A stretch of 64,000 nucleotides of DNA from contig NW_026516259.1 of assembly GCF_025602895.1 (NCBI RefSeq), positions 1 to 64,000 of the forward strand. Direction: 5' to 3'. The translations under genes were made by a program, and so were the position numbers. This document shows positions 1 through 8,237 of the stretch, in pieces. The stretch's first letter is position 1, and each line of letters begins with the position of its first letter. A model generated the notes under the pieces. It was not told the DNA's origin, made no database searches, and saw only the letters and a program-made list of their open reading frames with translations. Origin of the DNA: Polychytrium aggregatum (lineage: Eukaryota > Chytridiomycota > Chytridiomycetes > Polychytriales).

Positions 1-1114
1 CGTGGCCGACAACATGGATGCTGCCACCAAGGCCATGGTCCAGAAGATCGCCAAGTCCAATGTGGCAATCAGCCGTGCCACGGAGCAGCTCCGCAAGTCT
101 GTTGCCAACAAGACTGCCACCCCCAAGACCCAGTCCCCCGGTTCCAAGACCCAGTCCTCCGGCTCCCTCCCTGGCTCTGCCCCTGTTTCCGCCCCGTCTC
201 CCTCGTACAAGGCCGCTCTCTTGAAGAACGTTCGGGAGGCCGAGAGCCGTGTCGGCCGCATGTCCGAGGCCAGCCAGCTCGACGAATGGAAGAGGATGCT
301 GACCACCGGCCGAATGCCAGGCTCCTCCAAGCCGATCCAGCCCAACCAGCACCGCCAGCCAGTCCTTGTCCCCGGGACGGTCGCCAACTCTGAGCTCCGG
401 AACGACAAGTTCAGGGAGGCCGTCACCAACATGGACTGGCTGTACGTCGAGGGCATCCGCTGTGGCGACCTCGGCAGTGTCCGCCGCAACCTCAAGCGAT
501 GCGGCATCGACACCAGGGAGTTGGCCGAGATCAACTTCCCTGAGGCCACGGTCATGGAGGTCCTTGTCCGCGACAAATCCAACAAGGCCGACCTTGGTGC
601 CCGTCTGGAGTCGCTGTCGTCCACACATGGCAGGGTCAGGGTCGTACCGGCCTACGACGTCATCCATGGTCTCAAGCACCATGGACTGGCCCTGTCCCGA
701 TCCGATGCCATCAAGAACTTTATGGCAAAGTCCCTCCGCCAGGCAGCCAAGGCCAAGACCGCCCCTGTCCGCCGCTGCATCCAGATGCGCATCCCCGAGG
801 AGTACCGCGACGAGTACGACTCGCTCCTCAAGAAGGCCCTATCCGGCAAGGAGGTCAAGCGGGCGGACATCACCGCCGTCCCCAAGGTCCCTGGTTCTGC
901 CGCTGCCGCTGCCTCGTCGTCTGCCTCTGCCGCTGCCGCTACCGCTGCCCCTGCCGTTGTCGTTGCTGTCGCTGCTGCTGCTGCCCCCGCCGCTGGTGCC
1001 TCGTCAAAGCCCAGCAAGCCTCACCCCGCCTACAGAGTCCCGCTGTCCGTCATGGACACTGACTCTGAAGGAGAGGGCCCCCGGGCCAGCAGCAGCGCTG
1101 CACGACTCCAATGA
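1..1114 (+). CDS. LINE ORF1 protein, C-terminal part (copy 1)
   Basis: This fragment is cut by the left window edge; its first full codon is at base 2. It is identical in reading to residues from about 392 onward of the full ORF1 in copy 2. It holds the low-complexity Ser/Pro/Thr linker, a conserved globular stretch (around the LYVEGIRCGDLGSVRR motif) and an Ala-rich tail. Its stop TGA (1112-1114) overlaps the ORF2 start ATG (1111-1113) as ATGA. ORF1 proteins of LINEs bind element RNA and form the RNP; that role is inferred from position, since I see no classic RRM or CCHC knuckle in this part. Confidence 0.85.
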   Translation, partial: VADNMDAATKAMVQKIAKSNVAISRATEQLRKSVANKTATPKTQSPGSKTQSSGSLPGSAPVSAPSPSYKAALLKNVREAESRVGRMSEASQLDEWKRMLTTGRMPGSSKPIQPNQHRQPVLVPGTVANSELRNDKFREAVTNMDWLYVEGIRCGDLGSVRRNLKRCGIDTRELAEINFPEATVMEVLVRDKSNKADLGARLESLSSTHGRVRVVPAYDVIHGLKHHGLALSRSDAIKNFMAKSLRQAAKAKTAPVRRCIQMRIPEEYRDEYDSLLKKALSGKEVKRADITAVPKVPGSAAAAASSSASAAAATAAPAVVVAVAAAAAPAAGASSKPSKPHPAYRVPLSVMDTDSEGEGPRASSSAARLQ

Positions 1115-4100
1115 ATCCACACCCCTCGCAGGGAGGCGGCAGGGCCCAGACATCCCTGACCGTCGCTTCCTTCAATGTCTGTGGCATCAACGTCAACGAC
1201 GTTGAACTCAAGAACCTCATCGACACCAACGACATCGACTTTGTCGGTGTCCAAGAAACCCTCGCCGACCTCGAACCCCGCAGCCCTCTCTGTGGCTATG
1301 CCGTCAAGGTCCCTGGTCCCCGTTGCCGCGCCGGTAGAGGCATCGCCATCCTCTACAACCCGGCCAGGATCGACCCGCACGACTTCACCAACATTGAAGT
1401 CAGCGACAAGGGCGACGCCATGTGGGTGACATACAAACACGTCATCCACATCGGCAACTTCTACCTGTCCCCGAGCCTCAAGCTGGACGACTACCGCGAG
1501 GCCCTCCAGTCGATCCACACCAAGGCCGCCCTCCCCGACGCCCAGGTCATTGTGGTGGGTGACTTCAATGCCCACCTCAGTGCCCTGAGCGGACTGCCCA
1601 CGCCGCTCCGTGGCAGGGAGAAGATCCTCGAGGACACTGTCTCCCGCGCCGGTCTCCGCGTTGTGCCTCCAGCTGTGATCCCGACCCACACCCGGCAGCG
1701 GGGTCCCAGCTGGACAACGATCGACTACATCTTTGTGTCGCATCGCCAGGCCAACAACGACCCGCTGCTGCAGGTCGACACTGCCGGTGCCTTCCGTGGC
1801 CAGTCCGACCACTTCCCCATCTGGGCGACTCTGCGGGTACAGCCAAAGTACTACCCAAAGGTCGACCAATGGCAGTGGAAGATCGCCCAGCTCGAGGATC
1901 CTGCCGTCCGCGCCCAGTACCTCTTGGCGCTGCTGGACGAGCGCGAACGCGGTCTGCAGCGCATCCAGGCTGCACTCCGGCCAATCTCAAGGGGATCGGT
2001 CATTCCGATCTCGGAGAGTGCGGCCCAGGACTGCATCGACCGCGCCTGGTCCATCATGATCGCCCTGATCACCACCGCTGCCGACTCCACCATCGGCAAG
2101 GCTTCCATCAAGACCGTCTGGAAGGACCCGGCCCTGATCCCCGAGATGCGGCAGCTTCGCGAGAGGCGCCGCGATCTCATCTACCAGCTCAAGTTGCCCG
2201 GGCTCTCCCTCCGCGTCGCCGAGGACAAGCGCGCCGAACTCCGCGCTGTCCGCAAACAAGAAAAGAACCTCATCGTCCAGTCCCGCCGAGCAGCCGAGAC
2301 CCTGGCCATGAACAAGCTGCACTCCCTCAACGCTTCCGAGGTCGCCAAGTCCCTGGCCGCCATGAAGAAGCGCAAGGAGCTCGACGACGCCTTCCACTTT
2401 GACAACTCGGACGAGGCCCTCGAGCGACTTGTGGTCCACTACGGCAAGGTCTCCTCGCACTCCCAGGACACCCCCGGTGCCGCCTTTGACCGGACCGTCG
2501 GCCCAAGACCCCTGGACACTGTTCCGCGCCTGCTCCCCGAGGACCGCTCCATTCCCCGATTGTCGTCGGACGAGGTGGCCGATGCCATCGTCAAGTCCCC
2601 CAAGCGCAAGTCTTCCGGCCCGGACAAGATCAAGGCCGAGATGCTGCACCCTGTCGCTCCCGTGGTCGCTCCCTGGCTCCGGGCCATCCTGCTGGCCGCC
2701 CTCAAGGCCTCCGTCGTCCCGACCGAGTGGAACACTGTCCTGATCCACCCGGTCTACAAGAACAAGGGTTCGATCCTCGATCCGGCCATGTACCGGCCCA
2801 TCGGGTTGACCCAGGTCCTCCGCAAGATCGCCGAGCGAGTCCTGCTGCCGTTCCTCACCCGCGAGATCGGCATCATGGACATTGCCCAGGGAGGCTTCCG
2901 CCCGGACCGAGGCACCCTCGACCAGGTGTACTCGCTCGACGCTCTTGTCCGCATGAACAAGATCCGCGACGACGAGTACAGCCTGGTCTTCCTCGACATC
3001 AAGGCCGCCTACGACACTGTCTGGCGGGAGCGCCTCTGGGACAAGATCGCCACCCGAGGTGCTGGTCCGGTCGCCGTCGGGGTCCTCAGGGCCATGTTCG
3101 ACCGCACTCTTGTCCGCGTCGCCAGCAAGGGCCGCACGTCGCAGCCTGTGTGGCTGCAGAAGGGTCTCATCCAAGGCTCGGTCCTGAGTCCCCTTCTGTT
3201 CAGTGCCCACATTGACGACCTGCCTGGACTGCTCCGAGCCGAGGACGGACTTGTGCTTGCCTCGAGTCGCCACCACCGTCTCCGGGTCAACTCGCTCTGG
3301 TTTGCCGATGACGGTGTCCTCATCTGTCCGGCTGGCCGCACCCAGGCCATGCTGGATATCTGCGAACGCCACAGCATCGACAACCGGTACCGCTTCTCGC
3401 CTCCCAAGTGCGAGGTGCTGTACTCGGCCTGCAACGTCGACCAGCTCCATCCCGCCAAGCTGTACGGCACCGAGCTGCCCAAGGTCCTCCAGTTCCGCTA
3501 CCTCGGTGTCATGGTCGACATTGACGGATTCCGCCCGGACCTCCAGTTCGACAAGCTCCTCCGCAAGGTCCACATGGTCACCGACACCGTGGTTGGACTC
3601 GGCATCACCCTCGGCAAGGTCTCGGCCAAGACCATCACCCAGGTCTACAAGACCTTTGTGCGGCCGACCCTCGAATACGGGATGGCCATGGACATCCCCG
3701 ACCCAGCTCTGCGCGACCGCCTCGACGACGCCCAGATGACGGCCCTCCGCACCATGTTCCGCGTCGGCCCCGGCACTCCCGTCGGTGCCATGCACCTCAA
3801 CTGCGGCCTTCCCAAGATGTCGGTCCGTGTCAAGATGCTGGCCCTGCAGAACTGGGCCCGCTGGGACGACCAAGTCTCTGACGGCGACAAGATGCTGTCG
3901 ATGATCCTGCGCAACAAGATCATTGCGCCCTACCACCCCGACCAGTTCCTCGGCCAAGGAGTCCGAGCCGATCCGCACTGGGCCATGGTGGTCCGCCGAC
4001 AAGAGGCCGACCACTCCCTCACGGCCACGGAGATCTACCGAGGCAAGACCCGACACCAGCCGCCGCCGCCCGGACCGCCCCGACCCCAGCCCGTCCCGAT

Positions 4101-4623
4101 CAAGACCCTCATCTTCGAGGACCACATGAAGAACGGCTTCGACCGCTCCAAGCAGCTCACCGCCGCCTGCACCCCGTCGACCAAGATGTCGGGACTCTGG
4201 GAGGCTCGCGGGTACCAAGGATCCATGATCATGCTCATGTTCATGGTCCGATGGCGACTCGGTGCTCTCCCAGGCCACTTCAGATTTGGCTACCGCAAGT
4301 GCAAGAACCTGGCTCGACACGGATCCGGGATCGACTTGACCAGGACCCACGCACAGCAGTGTGTGGATCCGCATCAAGTCCTGGTCCGCAAGGTCGCAGC
4401 CCTCAAGACGGCCCACCCGACTTGGGTGGAAAGTGGTATAGCCGGAGTGGGACCAGTGGACAAGCTGCTGGACCTGCTCAGTTTCGATCGCACTCCCCCT
4501 CGCAGTCGCACCCCTCCCGCACTTGGATCACTTGCTGCTCATGTACCCGCTCCCCGCACTGCCTTCCGAGCATTCGCACTTGGTGCACACCCAGCACCAC
4601 CACCCACTCCCACACCAGTGTAG
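1111..4623 (+). CDS. LINE ORF2 polyprotein: endonuclease and reverse transcriptase (copy 1)
   Basis: This 1170-residue protein nicks target DNA and reverse-transcribes the element RNA. The N-terminal APE-type endonuclease shows the SFNVCGIN start, a VQET glutamate, VVGDFNAH and the terminal SDHFPIW motif. The central reverse transcriptase shows MYRPIGLT, LVFLDIKAAYD, GLIQGSVLSPLLF and the catalytic FADD (WFADDGVLICP). A thumb region (FRYLGVMVD) follows, and there is a Cys/His cluster near residues 1063-1090. Compared with copy 2, this copy lacks one C in the run near 4614 and so stops 54 codons early, ending in PTPV. The ATG overlaps the ORF1 stop, suggesting termination-reinitiation. The catalytic motifs are intact. 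Confidence 0.92.
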   Translation: MNPHPSQGGGRAQTSLTVASFNVCGINVNDVELKNLIDTNDIDFVGVQETLADLEPRSPLCGYAVKVPGPRCRAGRGIAILYNPARIDPHDFTNIEVSDKGDAMWVTYKHVIHIGNFYLSPSLKLDDYREALQSIHTKAALPDAQVIVVGDFNAHLSALSGLPTPLRGREKILEDTVSRAGLRVVPPAVIPTHTRQRGPSWTTIDYIFVSHRQANNDPLLQVDTAGAFRGQSDHFPIWATLRVQPKYYPKVDQWQWKIAQLEDPAVRAQYLLALLDERERGLQRIQAALRPISRGSVIPISESAAQDCIDRAWSIMIALITTAADSTIGKASIKTVWKDPALIPEMRQLRERRRDLIYQLKLPGLSLRVAEDKRAELRAVRKQEKNLIVQSRRAAETLAMNKLHSLNASEVAKSLAAMKKRKELDDAFHFDNSDEALERLVVHYGKVSSHSQDTPGAAFDRTVGPRPLDTVPRLLPEDRSIPRLSSDEVADAIVKSPKRKSSGPDKIKAEMLHPVAPVVAPWLRAILLAALKASVVPTEWNTVLIHPVYKNKGSILDPAMYRPIGLTQVLRKIAERVLLPFLTREIGIMDIAQGGFRPDRGTLDQVYSLDALVRMNKIRDDEYSLVFLDIKAAYDTVWRERLWDKIATRGAGPVAVGVLRAMFDRTLVRVASKGRTSQPVWLQKGLIQGSVLSPLLFSAHIDDLPGLLRAEDGLVLASSRHHRLRVNSLWFADDGVLICPAGRTQAMLDICERHSIDNRYRFSPPKCEVLYSACNVDQLHPAKLYGTELPKVLQFRYLGVMVDIDGFRPDLQFDKLLRKVHMVTDTVVGLGITLGKVSAKTITQVYKTFVRPTLEYGMAMDIPDPALRDRLDDAQMTALRTMFRVGPGTPVGAMHLNCGLPKMSVRVKMLALQNWARWDDQVSDGDKMLSMILRNKIIAPYHPDQFLGQGVRADPHWAMVVRRQEADHSLTATEIYRGKTRHQPPPPGPPRPQPVPIKTLIFEDHMKNGFDRSKQLTAACTPSTKMSGLWEARGYQGSMIMLMFMVRWRLGALPGHFRFGYRKCKNLARHGSGIDLTRTHAQQCVDPHQVLVRKVAALKTAHPTWVESGIAGVGPVDKLLDLLSFDRTPPRSRTPPALGSLAAHVPAPRTAFRAFALGAHPAPPPTPTPV

Positions 4624-4914
4624 TCCCACCCTTGCAGTCTCTCCCTGCACCCTCATCACAGCGTAGTATAGTGGTCAGCACTTGTCATTCCTCCACCCCG
4701 ACCCCCCCTCGATCCTGCTGTTCCCTTGTGGGAACTGCTCGAAAATGTGTTCACCCGCTTGGTCTCAGACCTTGTGGGCAGCTGAGGCAGCACTAGGCTG
4801 CAACAGGAGTAAATAGGCTTGCCTGTGTACTCAACGTGCCGGGGTACCACCTGTTGGACCTGATGGCTTGTCTTCTTGAATAAAGTTGACTATAGTAACA
4901 AAAAAAAAAAAAAA

Positions 4915-5951
4915 CCTCTGTGCCTTCCAGAGTCCGATGCATGACGCAATCGGCCTTCGAGATAATGCCACCCTTACCCTGCCATCAGTGGGTGGGTAGT
5001 GGTATGCAGAGGAGGACACATGGCAATCTACTGACTCTATGACTAGTCAACCGCAAGTGCTCTGAGGAGTAGTCTCGACCTTGGGATCGTGGGAACTCCA
5101 TGCTTTGGGGCAGACAGTGCATCCACGATGACGCATGCATGACTGGTGCATTGGCAATCGACTTGTCATGAACGGTGGATGAACCAATGGTCTTCGCCAG
5201 GGTTGAGACTCGGCGATGGATCATGGCATCTCCATGCACTTGTCTCATGGATGATGAGTCTGATGGGGCATCCCACATGCCATTCCGACCTCACACTCCG
5301 ATCATCGGGTTCGTATCTCCCCCAAACCGACTCAGATTGGGGTATCCGAGGGCGTATCTGCCGTGGGAAAGCTGCGTCTGGGGTGTCATGGGATGTGAAT
5401 TGCATCATCCATGCATCGTGGATGCGTAAGGTTTGGCCATGGATGGGGAGGGTATTGGTCATCGTCGATGCTGATTCGTGCGATATCGGTGCGCAGACTG
5501 TGACGTTGATCACGATGGTCGATCACGATGGCAGATAAGTCTGGTTGGGGCGATTCCCACGATCGTTGACGCTGGCGGCGATGCAGACTGGGAAACGATA
5601 AATACGGCAGCGAGGAAGACCAGCTTGACTGACATCGCCAATGCGAGTTTCGGATCGCCAACGCGGGATCGGATCGTGAAACACAGGTTCATCGCACATC
5701 GAGTTCTCTGCTCCTGCCGCACCTATCCTGCTCCTGCTGCACCTGTCCTGCTCTTGCTGCACCTGTCCTGCTCTTGCTGCACCTGTCCTGCTCTTGCTGC
5801 ACCTGTCCTGCTCCTGCTGCACCTGTATTGCTCTTGCTGCACCGTGTGGCCTGCACCACACTGCTTTCACCTCTGTGTTTGTTCCAGCTCTGCCCCTCCA
5901 GTTCCCCGCCCTCGCTCCCACACTCCCTGTCCCCTTCCCCACTGCTGAGCG
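4915..5951 (+). promoter_or_regulatory. LINE 5' UTR (copy 2), presumed internal promoter region
   Basis: These 1037 bp precede ORF1 and contain no convincing gene. They hold a block of 20-bp tandem repeats at 5708-5843 followed by a pyrimidine-rich leader up to the ORF1 ATG. LINE 5' UTRs normally carry an internal promoter; that role is inferred here. The first 150 bp differ from the corresponding part of copy 3 by several single-base indels, whereas the rest is nearly identical. Confidence 0.6.
5708..5843 (+). repeat. 20-bp tandem repeats in LINE 5' UTR (copy 2)
   Basis: About seven units of a 20-bp motif (consensus CTGCTCTTGCTGCACCTGTC) run head to tail. Most differ only at CTCC versus CTCT, and the first and last units are the most diverged. 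The same block lies in copy 3 at 12836-12971. Such arrays in LINE 5' UTRs often act as promoter modules; function here is inference. Confidence 0.9.
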
Positions 5952-8237
5952 ATGTCCAAGGACAGACCCCAGCAGTCCCTTCTCCCGGCCTCGACCATCG
6001 CTGTCGGCAGCTTGATCTTCAAGCGCAAGGAGCGACCCGTGGCCACCCCTTCCTCCCCCGCCAAGCGTCGCCTGTCCTTGCCCGACGCAATGACCATGCT
6101 CCCCAGGCCGGAGCATGACGAGCGTCTCCCCGAGTCCGAGTTCCCGTCCGTGTCCGTGCCCGAGTCCAGGCTCCCGGCCCCGCCCGAGTTCAGGTTCCCG
6201 GCCGAACCCGACTTTTCGTTCCCGCCCTTGGACCGCGCTGCCGCCCGTGCCGCCGTCGACATTGATGAACTGGAGGACATCAATGTCGAAGAAGACCTCA
6301 GCCCGGACCAAGAGCCTGACGCTGAGCCCTCGTCCTCCTGTGCCGACCAAGACCACCCTGCCGAGTCCCTGGCTCCCGTGTCCTCCTCCGCCGCTCCCCA
6401 CCAAGACCACTGTGCCATGGACATTGTTGTCCAGCCCAGTGCCGACGTCGTCTCGGTTCCTTGGCGCGACGAGTTCTGGCGCAAGTGGCACGCCTCGTCC
6501 GACGTCGATGATCAGAAGGCTGCAACCCAGATCATCGACGTCACCAAGATGAACAACCAGCTGTGGATGGCCGTGACCGCCAAGCTGCAGTGCACTGTCC
6601 TGTGCCGCAAGTGCAAGCTCGCCTCGGCCGATCCCTGGATCGTCGTCAAGCACGGCAAGGACGAGCTCCAGCTCAAGTGTCCCCAGGCCCTCGAGGACGG
6701 ACCCTGCCCCGGCCAGATGTCGGCCTTCCAGTTCTGGGCCCACATGAGCCGCACCACCAAGGAGTCCCGCAAGCTGTTTGTGGATGCGTTCTCGGACAAG
6801 TTCAAGGAGAACTTCCACACCAAGTGCGGCCTCAAGACCATGGACAAGCAGCGCGCCGTCCCCCGTGGTGCCTCTGAAGGCGCCCCTCGAGCAGCCCCTG
6901 CTTCCACTGCTGACCCCGTCGATCCAGCTCGTCGAGCTGTTGATGCTGTTGGCACTGCGTCCCCTGTCCCCAAGGCCAGGCCCGTCCTTCCGCCCCGACC
7001 CGTCGTCAAGGCCAAGACCCCTCCTCCGTCCCAGGCTCCCGTCCCTGCGATGAAACCCGAGGAGGCCCTCGCTATCCTCAAGCGAGAGGCTGACCGGGTG
7101 CAGTCCATCCTGTTCGAGGCACTCGTGGCCGACAACATGGATGCTGCCACCAAGGCCATGGTCCAGAAGATCGCCAAGTCCAATGTGGCAATCAGCCGTG
7201 CCACGGAGCAGCTCCGCAAGTCTGTTGCCAACAAGACTGCCACCCCCAAGACCCAGTCCCCCGGTTCCAAGACCCAGTCCTCCGGCTCCCTCCCTGGCTC
7301 TGCCCCTGTTTCCGCCCCGTCTCCCTCGTACAAGGCCGCTCTCTTGAAGAACGTTCGGGAGGCCGAGAGCCGTGTCGGCCGCATGTCCGAGGCCAGCCAG
7401 CTCGACGAATGGAAGAGGATGCTGACCACCGGCCGAATGCCAGGCTCCTCCAAGCCGATCCAGCCCAACCAGCACCGCCAGCCAGTCCTTGTCCCCGGGA
7501 CGGTCGCCAACTCTGAGCTCCGGAACGACAAGTTCAGGGAGGCCGTCACCAACATGGACTGGCTGTACGTCGAGGGCATCCGCTGTGGCGACCTCGGCAG
7601 TGTCCGCCGCAACCTCAAGCGATGCGGCATCGACACCAGGGAGTTGGCCGAGATCAACTTCCCTGAGGCCACGGTCATGGAGGTCCTTGTCCGCGACAAA
7701 TCCAACAAGGCCGACCTTGGTGCCCGTCTGGAGTCGCTGTCGTCCACACATGGCAGGGTCAGGGTCGTACCGGCCTACGACGTCATCCATGGTCTCAAGC
7801 ACCATGGACTGGCCCTGTCCCGATCCGATGCCATCAAGAACTTTATGGCAAAGTCCCTCCGCCAGGCAGCCAAGGCCAAGACCGCCCCTGTCCGCCGCTG
7901 CATCCAGATGCGCATCCCCGAGGAGTACCGCGACGAGTACGACTCGCTCCTCAAGAAGGCCCTATCCGGCAAGGAGGTCAAGCGGGCGGACATCACCGCC
8001 GTCCCCAAGGTCCCTGGTTCTGCCGCTGCCGCTGCCTCGTCGTCTGCCTCTGCCGCTGCCGCTACCGCTGCCCCTGCCGTTGTCGTTGCTGTCGCTGCTG
8101 CTGCTGCCCCCGCCGCTGGTGCCTCGTCAAAGCCCAGCAAGCCTCACCCCGCCTACAGAGTCCCGCTGTCCGTCATGGACACTGACTCTGAAGGAGAGGG
8201 CCCCCGGGCCAGCAGCAGCGCTGCACGACTCCAATGA
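5952..8237 (+). CDS. LINE ORF1 protein (copy 2, full length)
   Basis: The 761-residue ORF1 product starts at MSKDRPQQSLL after a pyrimidine-rich leader. Residues 1-150 are Pro/Ser/Glu-rich and probably disordered. Residues about 150-300 hold a conserved domain with CRKC, then KC and CPG cysteines (CX2C...C...C), which could bind zinc. A low-complexity linker follows, then a conserved domain (about 500-650) and an Ala-rich tail. The likely role is RNA binding and RNP assembly, inferred from position in the element. The stop overlaps the ORF2 start as ATGA. I do not recognise a named Pfam-type ORF1 domain. Confidence 0.85.
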   Translation: MSKDRPQQSLLPASTIAVGSLIFKRKERPVATPSSPAKRRLSLPDAMTMLPRPEHDERLPESEFPSVSVPESRLPAPPEFRFPAEPDFSFPPLDRAAARAAVDIDELEDINVEEDLSPDQEPDAEPSSSCADQDHPAESLAPVSSSAAPHQDHCAMDIVVQPSADVVSVPWRDEFWRKWHASSDVDDQKAATQIIDVTKMNNQLWMAVTAKLQCTVLCRKCKLASADPWIVVKHGKDELQLKCPQALEDGPCPGQMSAFQFWAHMSRTTKESRKLFVDAFSDKFKENFHTKCGLKTMDKQRAVPRGASEGAPRAAPASTADPVDPARRAVDAVGTASPVPKARPVLPPRPVVKAKTPPPSQAPVPAMKPEEALAILKREADRVQSILFEALVADNMDAATKAMVQKIAKSNVAISRATEQLRKSVANKTATPKTQSPGSKTQSSGSLPGSAPVSAPSPSYKAALLKNVREAESRVGRMSEASQLDEWKRMLTTGRMPGSSKPIQPNQHRQPVLVPGTVANSELRNDKFREAVTNMDWLYVEGIRCGDLGSVRRNLKRCGIDTRELAEINFPEATVMEVLVRDKSNKADLGARLESLSSTHGRVRVVPAYDVIHGLKHHGLALSRSDAIKNFMAKSLRQAAKAKTAPVRRCIQMRIPEEYRDEYDSLLKKALSGKEVKRADITAVPKVPGSAAAAASSSASAAAATAAPAVVVAVAAAAAPAAGASSKPSKPHPAYRVPLSVMDTDSEGEGPRASSSAARLQ

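Larger units (their letters stand above)
1..4914 (+). mobile_element. LINE retrotransposon, copy 1 of a tandem array (5' end outside window)
   Basis: This is the 3' part of a two-ORF non-LTR retrotransposon. It holds the last 370 codons of ORF1, all of ORF2, a short 3' UTR with AATAAA at 4879-4884 and a poly(A) tail at 4900-4914. The next base starts the 5' UTR of copy 2. The body from base 1 corresponds to 7124 onward in copy 2 with almost no differences; small indels cluster in the last 300 bp. The APE-type endonuclease plus reverse transcriptase in ORF2 shows it is an APE-class LINE that would transpose by target-primed reverse transcription. I cannot assign the clade without a phylogeny. 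Confidence 0.93.

Noticed and set aside
1-100. Telomeric simple repeats expected if the LINE array were terminal
   Set aside because: No TTAGGG-type repeats are present in the window, so a telomeric position remains only an inference.
1987-4416. Very long antisense frames inside the LINEs (for example 809 codons here, 760 codons at 5523-7805, and their repeats in later copies)
   Set aside because: They mirror the GC-rich third positions of ORF1/ORF2, repeat with each copy and carry no recognisable domain; shadows of the sense genes.
4915-5700. Short open frames in the LINE 5' UTR considered as an extra ORF
   Set aside because: No frame is conserved in composition or motif, and single-base indels between copies break the first part.
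5708-5843. 20-bp repeats considered as a CRISPR-like array
   Set aside because: Units are contiguous with no spacers, lie in a eukaryotic retrotransposon 5' UTR and recur in the next copy.
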